Shown: positions 1-5,799, numbered from the stretch's first letter. The stretch is 8,219 nt of DNA from Holophagaceae bacterium UBA706 (GCA_002298155.1 DBME01000458.1:1-8219), one strand, 5' to 3'. Notes: generated from the sequence alone by a model not told the origin. Numbers and translations: made by a program.

Positions 1-52
1 GGGCGCCGCCCTGGGCGGCGCCATGGACGCGTGCCGCGCGCTGCTGGCCTGA
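1..52 (+). CDS. C-terminal tail of an unidentified plus-strand gene (partial)
   Basis: The frame beginning at base 2 reads 16 codons, ending AMDACRALLA, to a TGA at 50-52. Every codon ends in G or C, as in real genes of this window. The tail looks like the end of an alanine-rich helix, but it is too short to assign a family. Its 3' end faces the 3' end of the minus-strand gene that stops at 148, so the two would be convergent. The opposite strand is also open: an ATG at 58-60 preceded by a purine-rich stretch could start a minus-strand gene running off the left edge. I prefer the plus-strand reading but cannot exclude the other. Confidence 0.4.
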   Translation, partial: GAALGGAMDACRALLA

Positions 53-147
53 ACGGCCATGCTCCCCTTTTTCTCCAGCGTCTCCTACGCCTTCCGGGCC
101 CTGGCGGTGATGGACGGGCCGGAGGGGGCATTGGGTATGGGGCGGGT

Positions 148-1224
148 TCAGAGGGCCGGCACCACCAGACGGATCTCCTTCACCATGCGCACGTCCCGGT
201 CGATGTAGAAATCCGCCCGGGGCACCGCATGGTAGCGGCCGGAACCCGCTTCCAGGGGCTTGGCGTCGATGCGGTCCGCCAGGAGCACGCTCCGGCCTTC
301 GGGGGCGAGGAAGACTTCCGACCCCGAGAACACCGAACGGTAGCCGTCGGCGGCGGTGACGAGCACGAAGCAGGCCCGGGGATCCTGGCCGGCAGGGAGC
401 ATCCCCTTGAGGAGGGAACCCAGGTCCACGCCGGACCAGGCGCGGATGCCATGGTAGCCGCGGCCTTCGCCGAAGGCGGCGTCCCGAGCCGTGGCGGGCG
501 CGCCGGCCTTGAAACGGGCCTCGTCCAGGGGCGTGCGCGCGCCGTCCGGTCCCACCAGCTCCGGGACCTCCACGCAGGCCTTTTTCCCGGCCGCCCTGTC
601 GGCCTTCACGGGTATCCCGACCTGGCGGATCTCCACCTTGGCGACGTCCTCCACGAACCGGCCTCCGAACCCGTCCTGGGGCGCCGCCAGCAGCATGCCC
701 TTGGGCAGGGCCAGACGCAGGAGGGAGCCCCCGTCGTGGCAGGAGGCGCAGGCCTTCAAATCCACGCGGTCGCGGCCGGCGCCGTCCAGGAGGACCGTGG
801 GGTTCTTGGCCAGGCGGGGCAGGGGGTCGTGGTGGTGGGGCAGGATCAGGCGGGAGCGGGAGGCGAGGATGGGCCCGCCGTCGCCGCCCATGAAGACCTC
901 GCTCCAGGAGAAGAGCGCCTTGCGGCCGTCGCGGCCGGTCACCACGATGAACGTGTCCAGGGGGCGGTCGAACCCGTCATCGGTCTTCTTGGCGGGCTTG
1001 AGGCGATCGAGGACATCTTTCAGCGGCCAGCCTTCGATCTCGATGGCGCAGCGGTAGGTTCCGTCGGAGGCCGCGACCTTCACGAGCCGGCGGGCCTGGG
1101 GCAGGCCGCGGGTGGTGGCGGGGCGCAGGAGCCCCTCCGGGGTGACGCAGCCGCGGACATCCACGGCGTGAGGTGCTGCGGCGCCCAGGGACGCGGCGAG
1201 CAAGGGCAGGATCCATCTGGACAT
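148..1224 (-). CDS. Exported protein with duplicated sulfite-oxidase-like (Oxidored_molyb-type) domain and one CxxCH motif
   Basis: The protein has 358 residues and a probable Sec signal peptide (residues 1 to about 18, hydrophobic core WILPLLAASLGAA), so it should act in the periplasm. It contains two copies of one module. Copy 1 (about 41-205) has EGWPLKDVLDRLKP, then IVVTGRDGRKALFSWSEVF, and ends in VAKVEIRQVG. Copy 2 (about 258-356) has WSGVDLGSLLKGMLP, then VLVTAADGYRSVFSGSEVF, and ends in VRMVKEIRLV. The pattern of DGYR, SEVF, LADR, a Pro and a final basic-hydrophobic strand is that of the small molybdopterin-oxidoreductase (SUOX) fold. I see no obvious molybdenum-ligand cysteine, so it is probably cofactor-free or binds something else. 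Copy 1 carries an HHH run (130-132) and C159-A-S-C-H163, a single c-type haem or metal-site motif. The ATG has a GGAGGAG site 4-6 bases upstream. It lies 19 bp after the TonB receptor gene and is probably co-transcribed. The reaction is unknown. Confidence 0.8.
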   Translation of the reverse strand: MSRWILPLLAASLGAAAPHAVDVRGCVTPEGLLRPATTRGLPQARRLVKVAASDGTYRCAIEIEGWPLKDVLDRLKPAKKTDDGFDRPLDTFIVVTGRDGRKALFSWSEVFMGGDGGPILASRSRLILPHHHDPLPRLAKNPTVLLDGAGRDRVDLKACASCHDGGSLLRLALPKGMLLAAPQDGFGGRFVEDVAKVEIRQVGIPVKADRAAGKKACVEVPELVGPDGARTPLDEARFKAGAPATARDAAFGEGRGYHGIRAWSGVDLGSLLKGMLPAGQDPRACFVLVTAADGYRSVFSGSEVFLAPEGRSVLLADRIDAKPLEAGSGRYHAVPRADFYIDRDVRMVKEIRLVVPAL

Positions 1225-1243
1225 GGGGGCTCCTCCGGGGCGG

Positions 1244-3298
1244 TCAGAAGGTGTAGCGCGCGTTGGCGAACCAGCTGCGGCCGGGCATGGGGAAGCCGGT
1301 GGTGAGCTGGTAGTTGCGGTCCAGGATGTTGGTGTAGCCGCCGTCCAGCTCCACGCCCTTGCAGGGCTTCCAGCCCACGCCGAGGTTGGCGGTGGCGAAG
1401 CCGCCCAGGTGCTCGGTGATGGACTGCTTGGCGGTGTTGGAGAAGTTGTCCCACTGGCCGTCCTGGGCCTGCACCGAGGCCAGGATGTGGAAGGAGGGCC
1501 AGGGCTGGACCTTCACGAACCCGGACAGGCGGTTTCGGGGCGTGCCGGTGAGCTTCACGGCCGGGCTGGTGACGTTGTCCCGGTCCAGGTAGGTGTAGGA
1601 GAACCCGGCCTCCAGGGCCTCCCAGGGGCGGAGGCCCAGGCTGAATTCGGCGCCGGAGTGGCGCACCTTGCCGATGTTCTGCATCTGCATGAGGCCGGCA
1701 TTGGGCCCGGAGGTGAGGGCGATGCCCTGGATCAGGTCGTGGATGTCGCTGATGAACAGCGCGCCTTCCACCTGGATCCAGCTGGCCAGGGACGCCCTGG
1801 CGCCGGCCTCGCAGTTGAGGGACCGTTCCGGCAGGAGGGCCGGGTTGTCGATGTAGGTGCCCAGGCGCAGGGAGTAGCGGTCCTTGAGGGTGGGGAAGTG
1901 GTCCTTCTGGGCGACGGTGGCGTAGACCTGCACATCCTTGGCGGCCTTCCAGAAGATCCCCGCCTGGCCGTGGAACTGGTTCTTGGAGCCGGGCAGGGCC
2001 CAGGTTCCCGAGTGGACGGGGCGTTGCTGGTCCCAGCCGCCGCCCACGGAGAGGTCCCAGGCCGGGGCGAGGCTGATGCTGTCCTCGAGGCCGACCGAGG
2101 TCAGGCGGTCCTCGTAGTGCAGCCAGGCCGCGGTGTCGGGCAGCAGGCCGTTGTTCTCCCGGTGCACGTCGGTCTTGGTCTGGACCACGGCGCGGAGGCT
2201 GTGGGAGGGGACGAGGGTGGTCTCGAAGGCTGCCAGGAGCCCGTGGGTGAAGTCCTTGTAGAAGCTCTTGCCCGTGGGCTTGAGCTTGCCGGTGGTGCTG
2301 GGGGTGGAGAAGGTGCCGTCGGTGTACTCGTTGATGGTGTTGTCGTAGGTGTCGTGGTAAGCCCGGAAGAGCACGTCGCTGTGGGCTCCCACCGCCGTGC
2401 GGGTGGAGACGTAGGCGCTCTCCTTGTTCCAGGTGGGCCAGCGCCAGAAGGTGGGGGAGATGCGCGTGTCGGTGCAGACGGGGTTGCCCTTGTCGCCCTT
2501 CTGGTTCACGTAGCCCACCACATACTCGTCCGTGGCGTTGGGCGTGTAGCCCGCCTTGAACGAGAACTTCCGGTCCAGGGAATCGGAATTGCCGCGCCAG
2601 CCGCCGTCCTCGCGCACGGTGGGGACGAAGTCCTTGGACAGGCGCCAGTGGTCCGAGCTCAGGTACGAGCCCCCGGCCTGGACGTAGAAGGTATCCTGCC
2701 GGGTGCCGACGTTGAGGGAGGCCCGGCGGCCCCCGCCATCGGAGCCACCCAGGAGGGCGCTGCCTTCGAAGGCGCGGGTGGGGCGGCGGGAGACCAGGTT
2801 GATGGCGCCGCCGAGGGTGTTGGGTCCGTAGAGCACGGAACTGAAGCCCTTGGCCACCTGGATGCCGGAGAGGTCGAAGGTCGTGAAGCGGCCGTAGTCC
2901 ATCTCGCCGTCATAGGGCACGTAGACCGGGATGCCGTCCAGGAACACCGGCACCTGGCGCGAATCGTTGCCCCGCACGTAGAGCATCTGCTCGTTGCGGG
3001 AATTGAGGGTCAGGCTGACGCCGGGGAGGAGCTCCAGGGCGGAGGCCACGGTGTCGCGGTTGAAGAGCTGGATCGTCTCCATGTCGATCTTGGTGGCCAC
3101 GGTCTCGAGGGCTTCCTGCTTGTCGGTGACCACGACGGTCACTTCGCCCATGGTGAAGCGGCCGTCCTTGGCCTTCTCCTTGGACGGGGCGGGCCGGGTT
3201 CCGGCGGGTGGTGGCGTGCCGGGATCCTCGGCCAGGAGGGCGGGGGCGCCCATGCAGGCCAGGATGAGCATGCAACGCGGTAAGTGACCAGACGCCAT
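1244..3298 (-). CDS. TonB-dependent outer-membrane receptor
   Basis: This 684-residue protein is normal in length for TonB-dependent receptors, which import siderophores, cobalamin, metals or other ligands across the outer membrane using TonB energy. It has a signal peptide (about 1-23, cleavage after ALLA), a proline-rich linker (26-40) and a TonB-box-like stretch GEVTVVVTD (51-59). The plug domain (about 62-173) shows LELLPGVSL, YVRGNDSRQVPVFLDGIPV and YGPNTLGGAINLVSRRP. The remainder is beta-barrel ending in RSWFANARYTF with the terminal Phe typical of outer-membrane proteins. The first ATG is chosen because it supplies the basic n-region and has GGAGGA four bases upstream. It is first in a two-gene operon with the duplicated SUOX-like protein, which suggests that protein handles the imported ligand. 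The substrate cannot be read from the sequence. BtuB-like and siderophore receptors share this plug. Confidence 0.95.
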   Translation of the reverse strand: MASGHLPRCMLILACMGAPALLAEDPGTPPPAGTRPAPSKEKAKDGRFTMGEVTVVVTDKQEALETVATKIDMETIQLFNRDTVASALELLPGVSLTLNSRNEQMLYVRGNDSRQVPVFLDGIPVYVPYDGEMDYGRFTTFDLSGIQVAKGFSSVLYGPNTLGGAINLVSRRPTRAFEGSALLGGSDGGGRRASLNVGTRQDTFYVQAGGSYLSSDHWRLSKDFVPTVREDGGWRGNSDSLDRKFSFKAGYTPNATDEYVVGYVNQKGDKGNPVCTDTRISPTFWRWPTWNKESAYVSTRTAVGAHSDVLFRAYHDTYDNTINEYTDGTFSTPSTTGKLKPTGKSFYKDFTHGLLAAFETTLVPSHSLRAVVQTKTDVHRENNGLLPDTAAWLHYEDRLTSVGLEDSISLAPAWDLSVGGGWDQQRPVHSGTWALPGSKNQFHGQAGIFWKAAKDVQVYATVAQKDHFPTLKDRYSLRLGTYIDNPALLPERSLNCEAGARASLASWIQVEGALFISDIHDLIQGIALTSGPNAGLMQMQNIGKVRHSGAEFSLGLRPWEALEAGFSYTYLDRDNVTSPAVKLTGTPRNRLSGFVKVQPWPSFHILASVQAQDGQWDNFSNTAKQSITEHLGGFATANLGVGWKPCKGVELDGGYTNILDRNYQLTTGFPMPGRSWFANARYTF

Positions 3299-3323
3299 GA
3301 TTCCTCCGTTTCCAAGACCGTGA

Positions 3324-3358
3324 TCCGGATGTTAAGGGATGAGATCGTTATATCCGGA
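3324..3358. promoter_or_regulatory. Inverted repeat TCCGGAT...ATCCGGA overlapping the -10 of the TonB receptor promoter (putative operator)
   Basis: The left arm TCCGGATGTTAA (3324-3335) and right arm TTATATCCGGA (3348-3358) are inverted copies: seven matching outer bases (TCCGGAT/ATCCGGA) plus a matching TAA/TTA at the inner ends. The right arm includes most of the -10 element and the left arm lies just after the expected transcription start. A dimeric repressor bound here would block the promoter. The arms do not form an obvious Fur box. The regulator is unknown. Confidence 0.4.
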
Positions 3359-3376
3359 AAAATATATCGAGTGCAA
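3347..3376 (-). promoter_or_regulatory. Sigma70-type promoter of the TonB receptor operon
   Basis: Reading the minus strand, a -35 element TTGCAC (3371-3376) is followed by 18 bases and a -10 element TATAAC (3347-3352), 4/6 and 5/6 matches to consensus. The spacer is AT-rich, which stands out in this GC-rich region. Transcription would start near 3340, giving a leader of about 40 nt before the ATG at 3298. No start site has been mapped; this is sequence matching only. Confidence 0.65.
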
Positions 3377-3533
3377 GAGAGGCCGCGGAGATCGGGTGGC
3401 CGGCTCGGTGAATCCGGGTGCATACCCTGAAGGACCCGATCAAGATCCAGGTGGTCGCCCCGTTACGAGAGAGCCGGGTCCCTGCAGTGCCGTCTGTGGT
3501 ACCTTCGCTGGGAAATGTTTCAATGAATCGAAT

Positions 3534-3545
3534 AGGAGGAACGTG
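3534..3545 (+). promoter_or_regulatory. Ribosome binding site and GTG start that set the N-terminus of the small secreted protein
   Basis: AGGAGG at 3534-3539, then three bases, then GTG at 3543-3545. The open frame extends upstream to 3339, but that start would lie within the divergent promoter and has no comparable Shine-Dalgarno site. Starting at the GTG also gives a plausible signal peptide. Confidence 0.7.
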
Positions 3546-4073
3546 AGAACCCTTGGCCGGCTGGCATTTTCGATATCCACGTGTGTTTCGCTCCTGGCCA
3601 GGCCGGTGATGCCGCCGCCCACGTGGAGCGGGGCGTTGCGGGGAGCAAAGGCCGTCTGCATCGTGGAAATCATCCGCTGGGCCGAACCCAGGAACGTCGA
3701 TGCCCAGGAGCTCCTGCTCGTCGAGGACCTGGTCGCCTGCAAATGTGTCGAGGTTCTGCGCGGAGACCGAAGCAATGAAGGCAGGACCCTCTGGGTTCAC
3801 CGCTATCGCCGGTCCGATGGATGGTGCGGGGGCCCGGGCCTGACGCCGCCCCCGCGACCCAAGCTGACCAAGCAGAAAACGGGAACCCGGATGATCGTCT
3901 TCATCCAGGACGATACCCTGCTGCCCGATCGCGACCGGCGGATCCAGAGTGTGGTTGGGGGCGATTACGGCTGGATTCCCTGCATCCCCAGGAATCTGGA
4001 CGATGTCAAATCCGCCCTTCGCGGAGCGGATCCCGTAACGGAGTTCCACCCGTTGAGGGACCGCCTCGACTAG
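3543..4073 (+). CDS. Small secreted hypothetical protein
   Basis: Starting at the GTG gives 176 residues. The N-terminus has basic residues (R2, R6) and a hydrophobic stretch LAFSISTCVSLLA, fitting a Sec signal peptide with cleavage near residue 19. The mature part alternates hydrophobic strands with charged loops: AVCIVEIIRWAEP, LVACKCVEVLRGD, TLWVHRYR, GTRMIVFIQDD, YGWIPCIP. The order (a strand, a 'VVEVLRG'-like strand, then 'GTRMIVFI') suggests a small beta-barrel or OB-like secreted domain, but I do not recognise a family. Five cysteines remain in the predicted mature part (two as CKC), so disulfides or metal binding are possible. It has no operon partner, being divergent from the TonB receptor gene and convergent with arsR. 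It uses more codons such as CGA, GGA, AAA, GAT and GTT than its neighbours, so it may be laterally acquired or weakly selected. Confidence 0.65.
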   Translation: MRTLGRLAFSISTCVSLLARPVMPPPTWSGALRGAKAVCIVEIIRWAEPRNVDAQELLLVEDLVACKCVEVLRGDRSNEGRTLWVHRYRRSDGWCGGPGLTPPPRPKLTKQKTGTRMIVFIQDDTLLPDRDRRIQSVVGGDYGWIPCIPRNLDDVKSALRGADPVTEFHPLRDRLD

Positions 4074-4213
4074 TCAACCTCCGGGAATTCCCGGATCTCG
4101 CACTCGCTTCAGATCCTGACAGCCCTCCGCCTCGCTGCCAACGGCCTGACCCGCCCATTCCTTTGCAGGGTCATGACTGCTGCCGAGGCTTCAACGAGAG
4201 GACCGAAAACACC
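4074..4213. other. Convergent intergenic gap with a perfect 16-bp palindrome
   Basis: These 140 bases separate the ends of two converging genes. TCCGGGAATTCCCGGA at 4080-4095 is a perfect palindrome beginning six bases after the secreted-protein stop. A second, weaker inverted pair, TGACCC (4147-4152) and GGGTCA (4168-4173), has a 15-base loop. Neither is followed by a T run, so a classical rho-independent terminator is not supported on either strand. I see no gene here. Confidence 0.45.
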
Positions 4214-4546
4214 CTAATTCAGGGCGTGATAGGCGGCCTTCACCCGCTCCGCCACGTGCCCGCAGACGAGGTCGCACACTTCGCCCACCAGCGGCATCAC
4301 CGGCGAGAAGTACACCACGTTGCCCTGGGGTTCGCGGTTCGCCAGTCCCACCCGCACGAGAAACGCCAGGTGCTTGCTGGCGTTGGCCTGGGACAGGCCG
4401 GTGGCCTCGGCCACGGCGCCCTGGCTCATGGGTTCCTGAGCCTCCAGGAGGCAGCGGAGGATCCTGAGGCGCGAGGGATCCCCCAGCGCCAGGAACAACC
4501 GGCTCACTTCCTCGATCATGGGCTCGCTCAGGGGCATATGGGCCAT
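4214..4546 (-). CDS. ArsR-family winged-helix repressor, candidate thiol/persulfide sensor
   Basis: The protein has 110 residues when started at the ATG at 4544-4546, which has GGAG five bases upstream. A TTG at 4568-4570 would add eight residues but falls inside the predicted -10 element. ArsR/SmtB features are clear: helix LALGDPSRLRILRCLLE (19-35), recognition helix LSQANASKHLAFL (51-63) and wing NREPQGNVVYF (70-80). The arsenic CVC motif and the SmtB alpha-5 Asp/His set are absent. Cysteines sit at 32 (alpha-2 region) and at 91 and 95 (C-terminal helix, CDLVC). This roughly matches the alpha-2/alpha-5 dithiol layout of BigR, SqrR and YgaV persulfide sensors, although C32 is about one residue off by my alignment. 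It is last after the rhodanese, DUF2892 and thioredoxin genes, supporting local sulfur or thiol sensing. Metal sensing remains possible. Confidence 0.88.
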   Translation of the reverse strand: MAHMPLSEPMIEEVSRLFLALGDPSRLRILRCLLEAQEPMSQGAVAEATGLSQANASKHLAFLVRVGLANREPQGNVVYFSPVMPLVGEVCDLVCGHVAERVKAAYHALN

Positions 4547-4562
4547 CAAGTCTCCAATTGAG

Positions 4563-4598
4563 GCATACAAGCATACTGTCGGGCCTGGCCCCTGTCCA
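4563..4598 (-). promoter_or_regulatory. Probable arsR promoter with direct repeats at the -10
   Basis: On the minus strand TGGACA (4593-4598, 5/6 match to the -35 consensus) is followed by 17 bases and TATGCT (4570-4575, 4/6 match to -10). Two GCATAC copies (4563-4568 and 4571-4576, plus-strand reading) with an 8-base period cover the -10 and could bind the ArsR protein itself. A start near 4563 would give a leader of about 17 nt to the ATG at 4546. Upstream, GTCAT (4612-4616) and ATGAC (4622-4626) form another short inverted repeat. The gap from the preceding gene (95 bp) is the longest in this gene run, which supports a separate promoter. Confidence 0.45.
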
Positions 4599-4641
4599 GG
4601 TCCGCCATCCCGTCATCTCACATGACAGGCTCGGGGTGGGA

Positions 4642-4965
4642 TTATTCCGGCTTGCTGGTGATGTCGGTGACCCACACGTGGGCCGCGACGGTGGAGGGCA
4701 TGCCCAGCGTGGCGGCGGCCAGGGCCACCACCTGCTCCATCTCCTCCGTGGTGACGCCCGCGTCCTTGGCCTTGCGGGCGCTCGCGTGGACGGCTCCTTC
4801 CTTGAACGCTCCGATGGCGATGGCCAGCTTCACCAGGCGCTGGGTCCGCTCGTCAAGCGGTCCGTCCTGTTCCGCGGCATGGATGGCGTCCCAGGCCTCG
4901 GCCAGCTTCGGGTAGCGCTGGATGAACTGGGAGTATTTCTTGGGAGGAGCGGTGGGCGTGGCCAT
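4642..4965 (-). CDS. Carboxymuconolactone-decarboxylase/AhpD-like protein without active-site cysteines
   Basis: The protein has 107 residues and is all-helical in character, with no signal peptide, so it is cytoplasmic. The segment LVKLAIAIGAFKEGAVHASARKAKDAG (44-70) followed by TTEEMEQVVALAA (72-84) is the CMD-family core (PF02627-type). In AhpD peroxidase partners this core carries ExxCxxCxxxH. Here both cysteine positions are replaced and E56 and H60 remain, resembling the PcaC-like class. It is therefore unlikely to be a thiol peroxidase partner, and the substrate is unknown. The ATG at 4963-4965 has AGGTGA about five bases upstream. It lies 48 bp downstream of the rhodanese gene and 95 bp upstream of arsR, on the same strand. 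Confidence 0.82.
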   Translation of the reverse strand: MATPTAPPKKYSQFIQRYPKLAEAWDAIHAAEQDGPLDERTQRLVKLAIAIGAFKEGAVHASARKAKDAGVTTEEMEQVVALAAATLGMPSTVAAHVWVTDITSKPE

Positions 4966-5013
4966 GGGATCACCTGGGGAATGGTTTGAACGTGACGGGA
5001 GGAAGGCGGGCCG

Positions 5014-5382
5014 TCAAGGCTTGAGGACGGTCCAGGGGCCCACGTTGTGCACCTCCTTGAACCCCGCCTTCAGAAGGATGGAACGGGCGGAGGCGCTGCG
5101 GGCGCCGGAGGCGCAGCAGGTGAGGACGGGCCGGGTCCTGTCCAGTTCGTCCAGGTGTTCCCGCAGCGCGCCCAGGGGGATGTTGCGGGCGCCTTTGGCA
5201 TGGCCCTGGGAGAATTCCCCCGGGGACCGCACGTCCAGGATCTGGGCGCCCGCGCGGCGGAGCTCGGTGAGCTGCTGCTGGGTGAGGGGGGCCTGGCGGT
5301 TGCGGTTGCGGAGGAGGAAGTACCAGGCCGCGCCCACCAGGAGCGCGGCCAGCATCGTGAATTCGGATTGGGACAGGGGCAT
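5014..5382 (-). CDS. Membrane-anchored rhodanese-like sulfurtransferase
   Basis: The protein has 122 residues. One N-terminal membrane helix (TMLAALLVGAAWYFLL, about 9-24) is followed by RNRNR; by the positive-inside rule the catalytic part faces the cytoplasm. The single rhodanese domain (about 33-120) shows ILDVRSPGEFSQGHAKGARNIPL (48-70) and the active loop C90-A-S-G-A-R95, matching CxxGxR, with an extra C89 just before it. Rhodaneses carry sulfane sulfur as a cysteine persulfide. Size and layout resemble the rhodanese half of E. coli YgaP, whose DUF2892 half is here a separate gene two positions upstream. The Shine-Dalgarno site is weak (AAGG about seven bases before the ATG). Only 15 bp separate it from the DUF6132 gene, so translation is probably coupled. 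Confidence 0.92.
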   Translation of the reverse strand: MPLSQSEFTMLAALLVGAAWYFLLRNRNRQAPLTQQQLTELRRAGAQILDVRSPGEFSQGHAKGARNIPLGALREHLDELDRTRPVLTCCASGARSASARSILLKAGFKEVHNVGPWTVLKP

Positions 5383-5397
5383 CGGGGGGCCTTGCCT

Positions 5398-5586
5398 TCA
5401 GGATTGGGAACGGGCGCCCAGGGCCCAGATGGTCCCCAGGACGGCTCCGTAGATGATGGCACGCAGGGGCGTGGCGGTGAGAGGGCAGGTTCCGGTGCGG
5501 CACCCGATCAGGCGCTGGTAGCCGAAACCCAGGGCCCCTCCCACGAGCAGGCCCAGGGCAAGACGCTTGGCGAGGAAGAGGGTCAC
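5398..5586 (-). CDS. DUF6132-type small membrane protein
   Basis: The protein has 62 residues, with two membrane helices (about 3-26 and 42-57) flanking the motif I27-G-C29-R-T-G-T-C34-P-L-T. This GCxTGxCPxT signature, with a following small-residue helix (IIYGAVLGTIWAL), is characteristic of DUF6132 proteins, which often occur near rhodaneses. The two cysteines should lie at a membrane surface and could hold or relay sulfur or form a disulfide; that is inference. The start is a GTG (5584-5586) one base after the DUF2892 stop, with no good Shine-Dalgarno site of its own, so translation probably depends on coupling to the upstream gene. Confidence 0.82.
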   Translation of the reverse strand: MTLFLAKRLALGLLVGGALGFGYQRLIGCRTGTCPLTATPLRAIIYGAVLGTIWALGARSQS

Positions 5587-5587
5587 C

Positions 5588-5794
5588 TCAGACGCCGCAG
5601 GAACCCTGGGTGCTCACACCGGCCTTGGCCAGGATGCGCGAGAGCAGGCACCAGTTGGTCACGCCGCTCTGGAAGAGGTTCAGGCCCACGAACAGGGTGA
5701 GCAGGAGCCACCAGGGGCTGACGTAGTGACCCAGGGCGAGGCTGACGACGATCATGGCTCCGGCGAACATGTGGACGATGCGGTCGACGTTCAC
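5588..5794 (-). CDS. DUF2892 (YgaP-like) inner-membrane protein
   Basis: The protein has 68 residues. The first 21 form one hydrophobic helix after a short MNVDRIVHMF lead, and a second helix covers about 28-41. The ending LFVGLNLFQSGVTNWCLLSRILAKAGV is the DUF2892 hallmark, with C49 in the conserved FQSGxTxWC position. A further C66 lies in the tail QGSCGV. In E. coli YgaP this domain is fused to rhodanese and forms the membrane part; here it is free-standing. The GTG start (5792-5794) has a strong AAGGAG site at 5800-5805, five bases upstream, which overlaps the thioredoxin stop codon. Both neighbours are within 10 bp. Confidence 0.9.
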   Translation of the reverse strand: MNVDRIVHMFAGAMIVVSLALGHYVSPWWLLLTLFVGLNLFQSGVTNWCLLSRILAKAGVSTQGSCGV

Positions 5795-5799
5795 GGGAT

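Noticed and set aside
90..125. Possible bidirectional terminator hairpin (arms near 90-101 and 116-125)
   Set aside because: The stem needs bulges and no T tract follows on either strand; the only T5 run (about 68-72) lies on the wrong side or too far away.
59..208. Plus-strand ORF of 49 codons beginning MLPFFSSVSYAF
   Set aside because: It has no good ribosome binding site and runs into the 3' end of the convincing minus-strand gene, with shadow-like composition in that overlap.
1223..3283. 686-codon plus-strand ORF opposite the TonB receptor
   Set aside because: The translation is a low-complexity Gly/Ala/Val/His shadow caused by high GC; the minus-strand frame has every hallmark of a TonB receptor.
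3339..3542. N-terminal extension of the small secreted protein up to an ATG at 3339
   Set aside because: It overlaps the predicted divergent promoter, lacks a Shine-Dalgarno site and would bury the signal peptide; the GTG at 3543 has AGGAGG just upstream.
3348..4049. Long minus-strand ORF opposite the secreted-protein gene
   Set aside because: It is antisense to a gene with signal peptide and RBS, has no ribosome binding site I can see, and its predicted protein has no recognisable features.
4547..4570. TTG start adding eight residues to the ArsR protein
   Set aside because: The TTG would overlap the predicted -10 region, and the ATG at 4546 has a well-placed GGAG.
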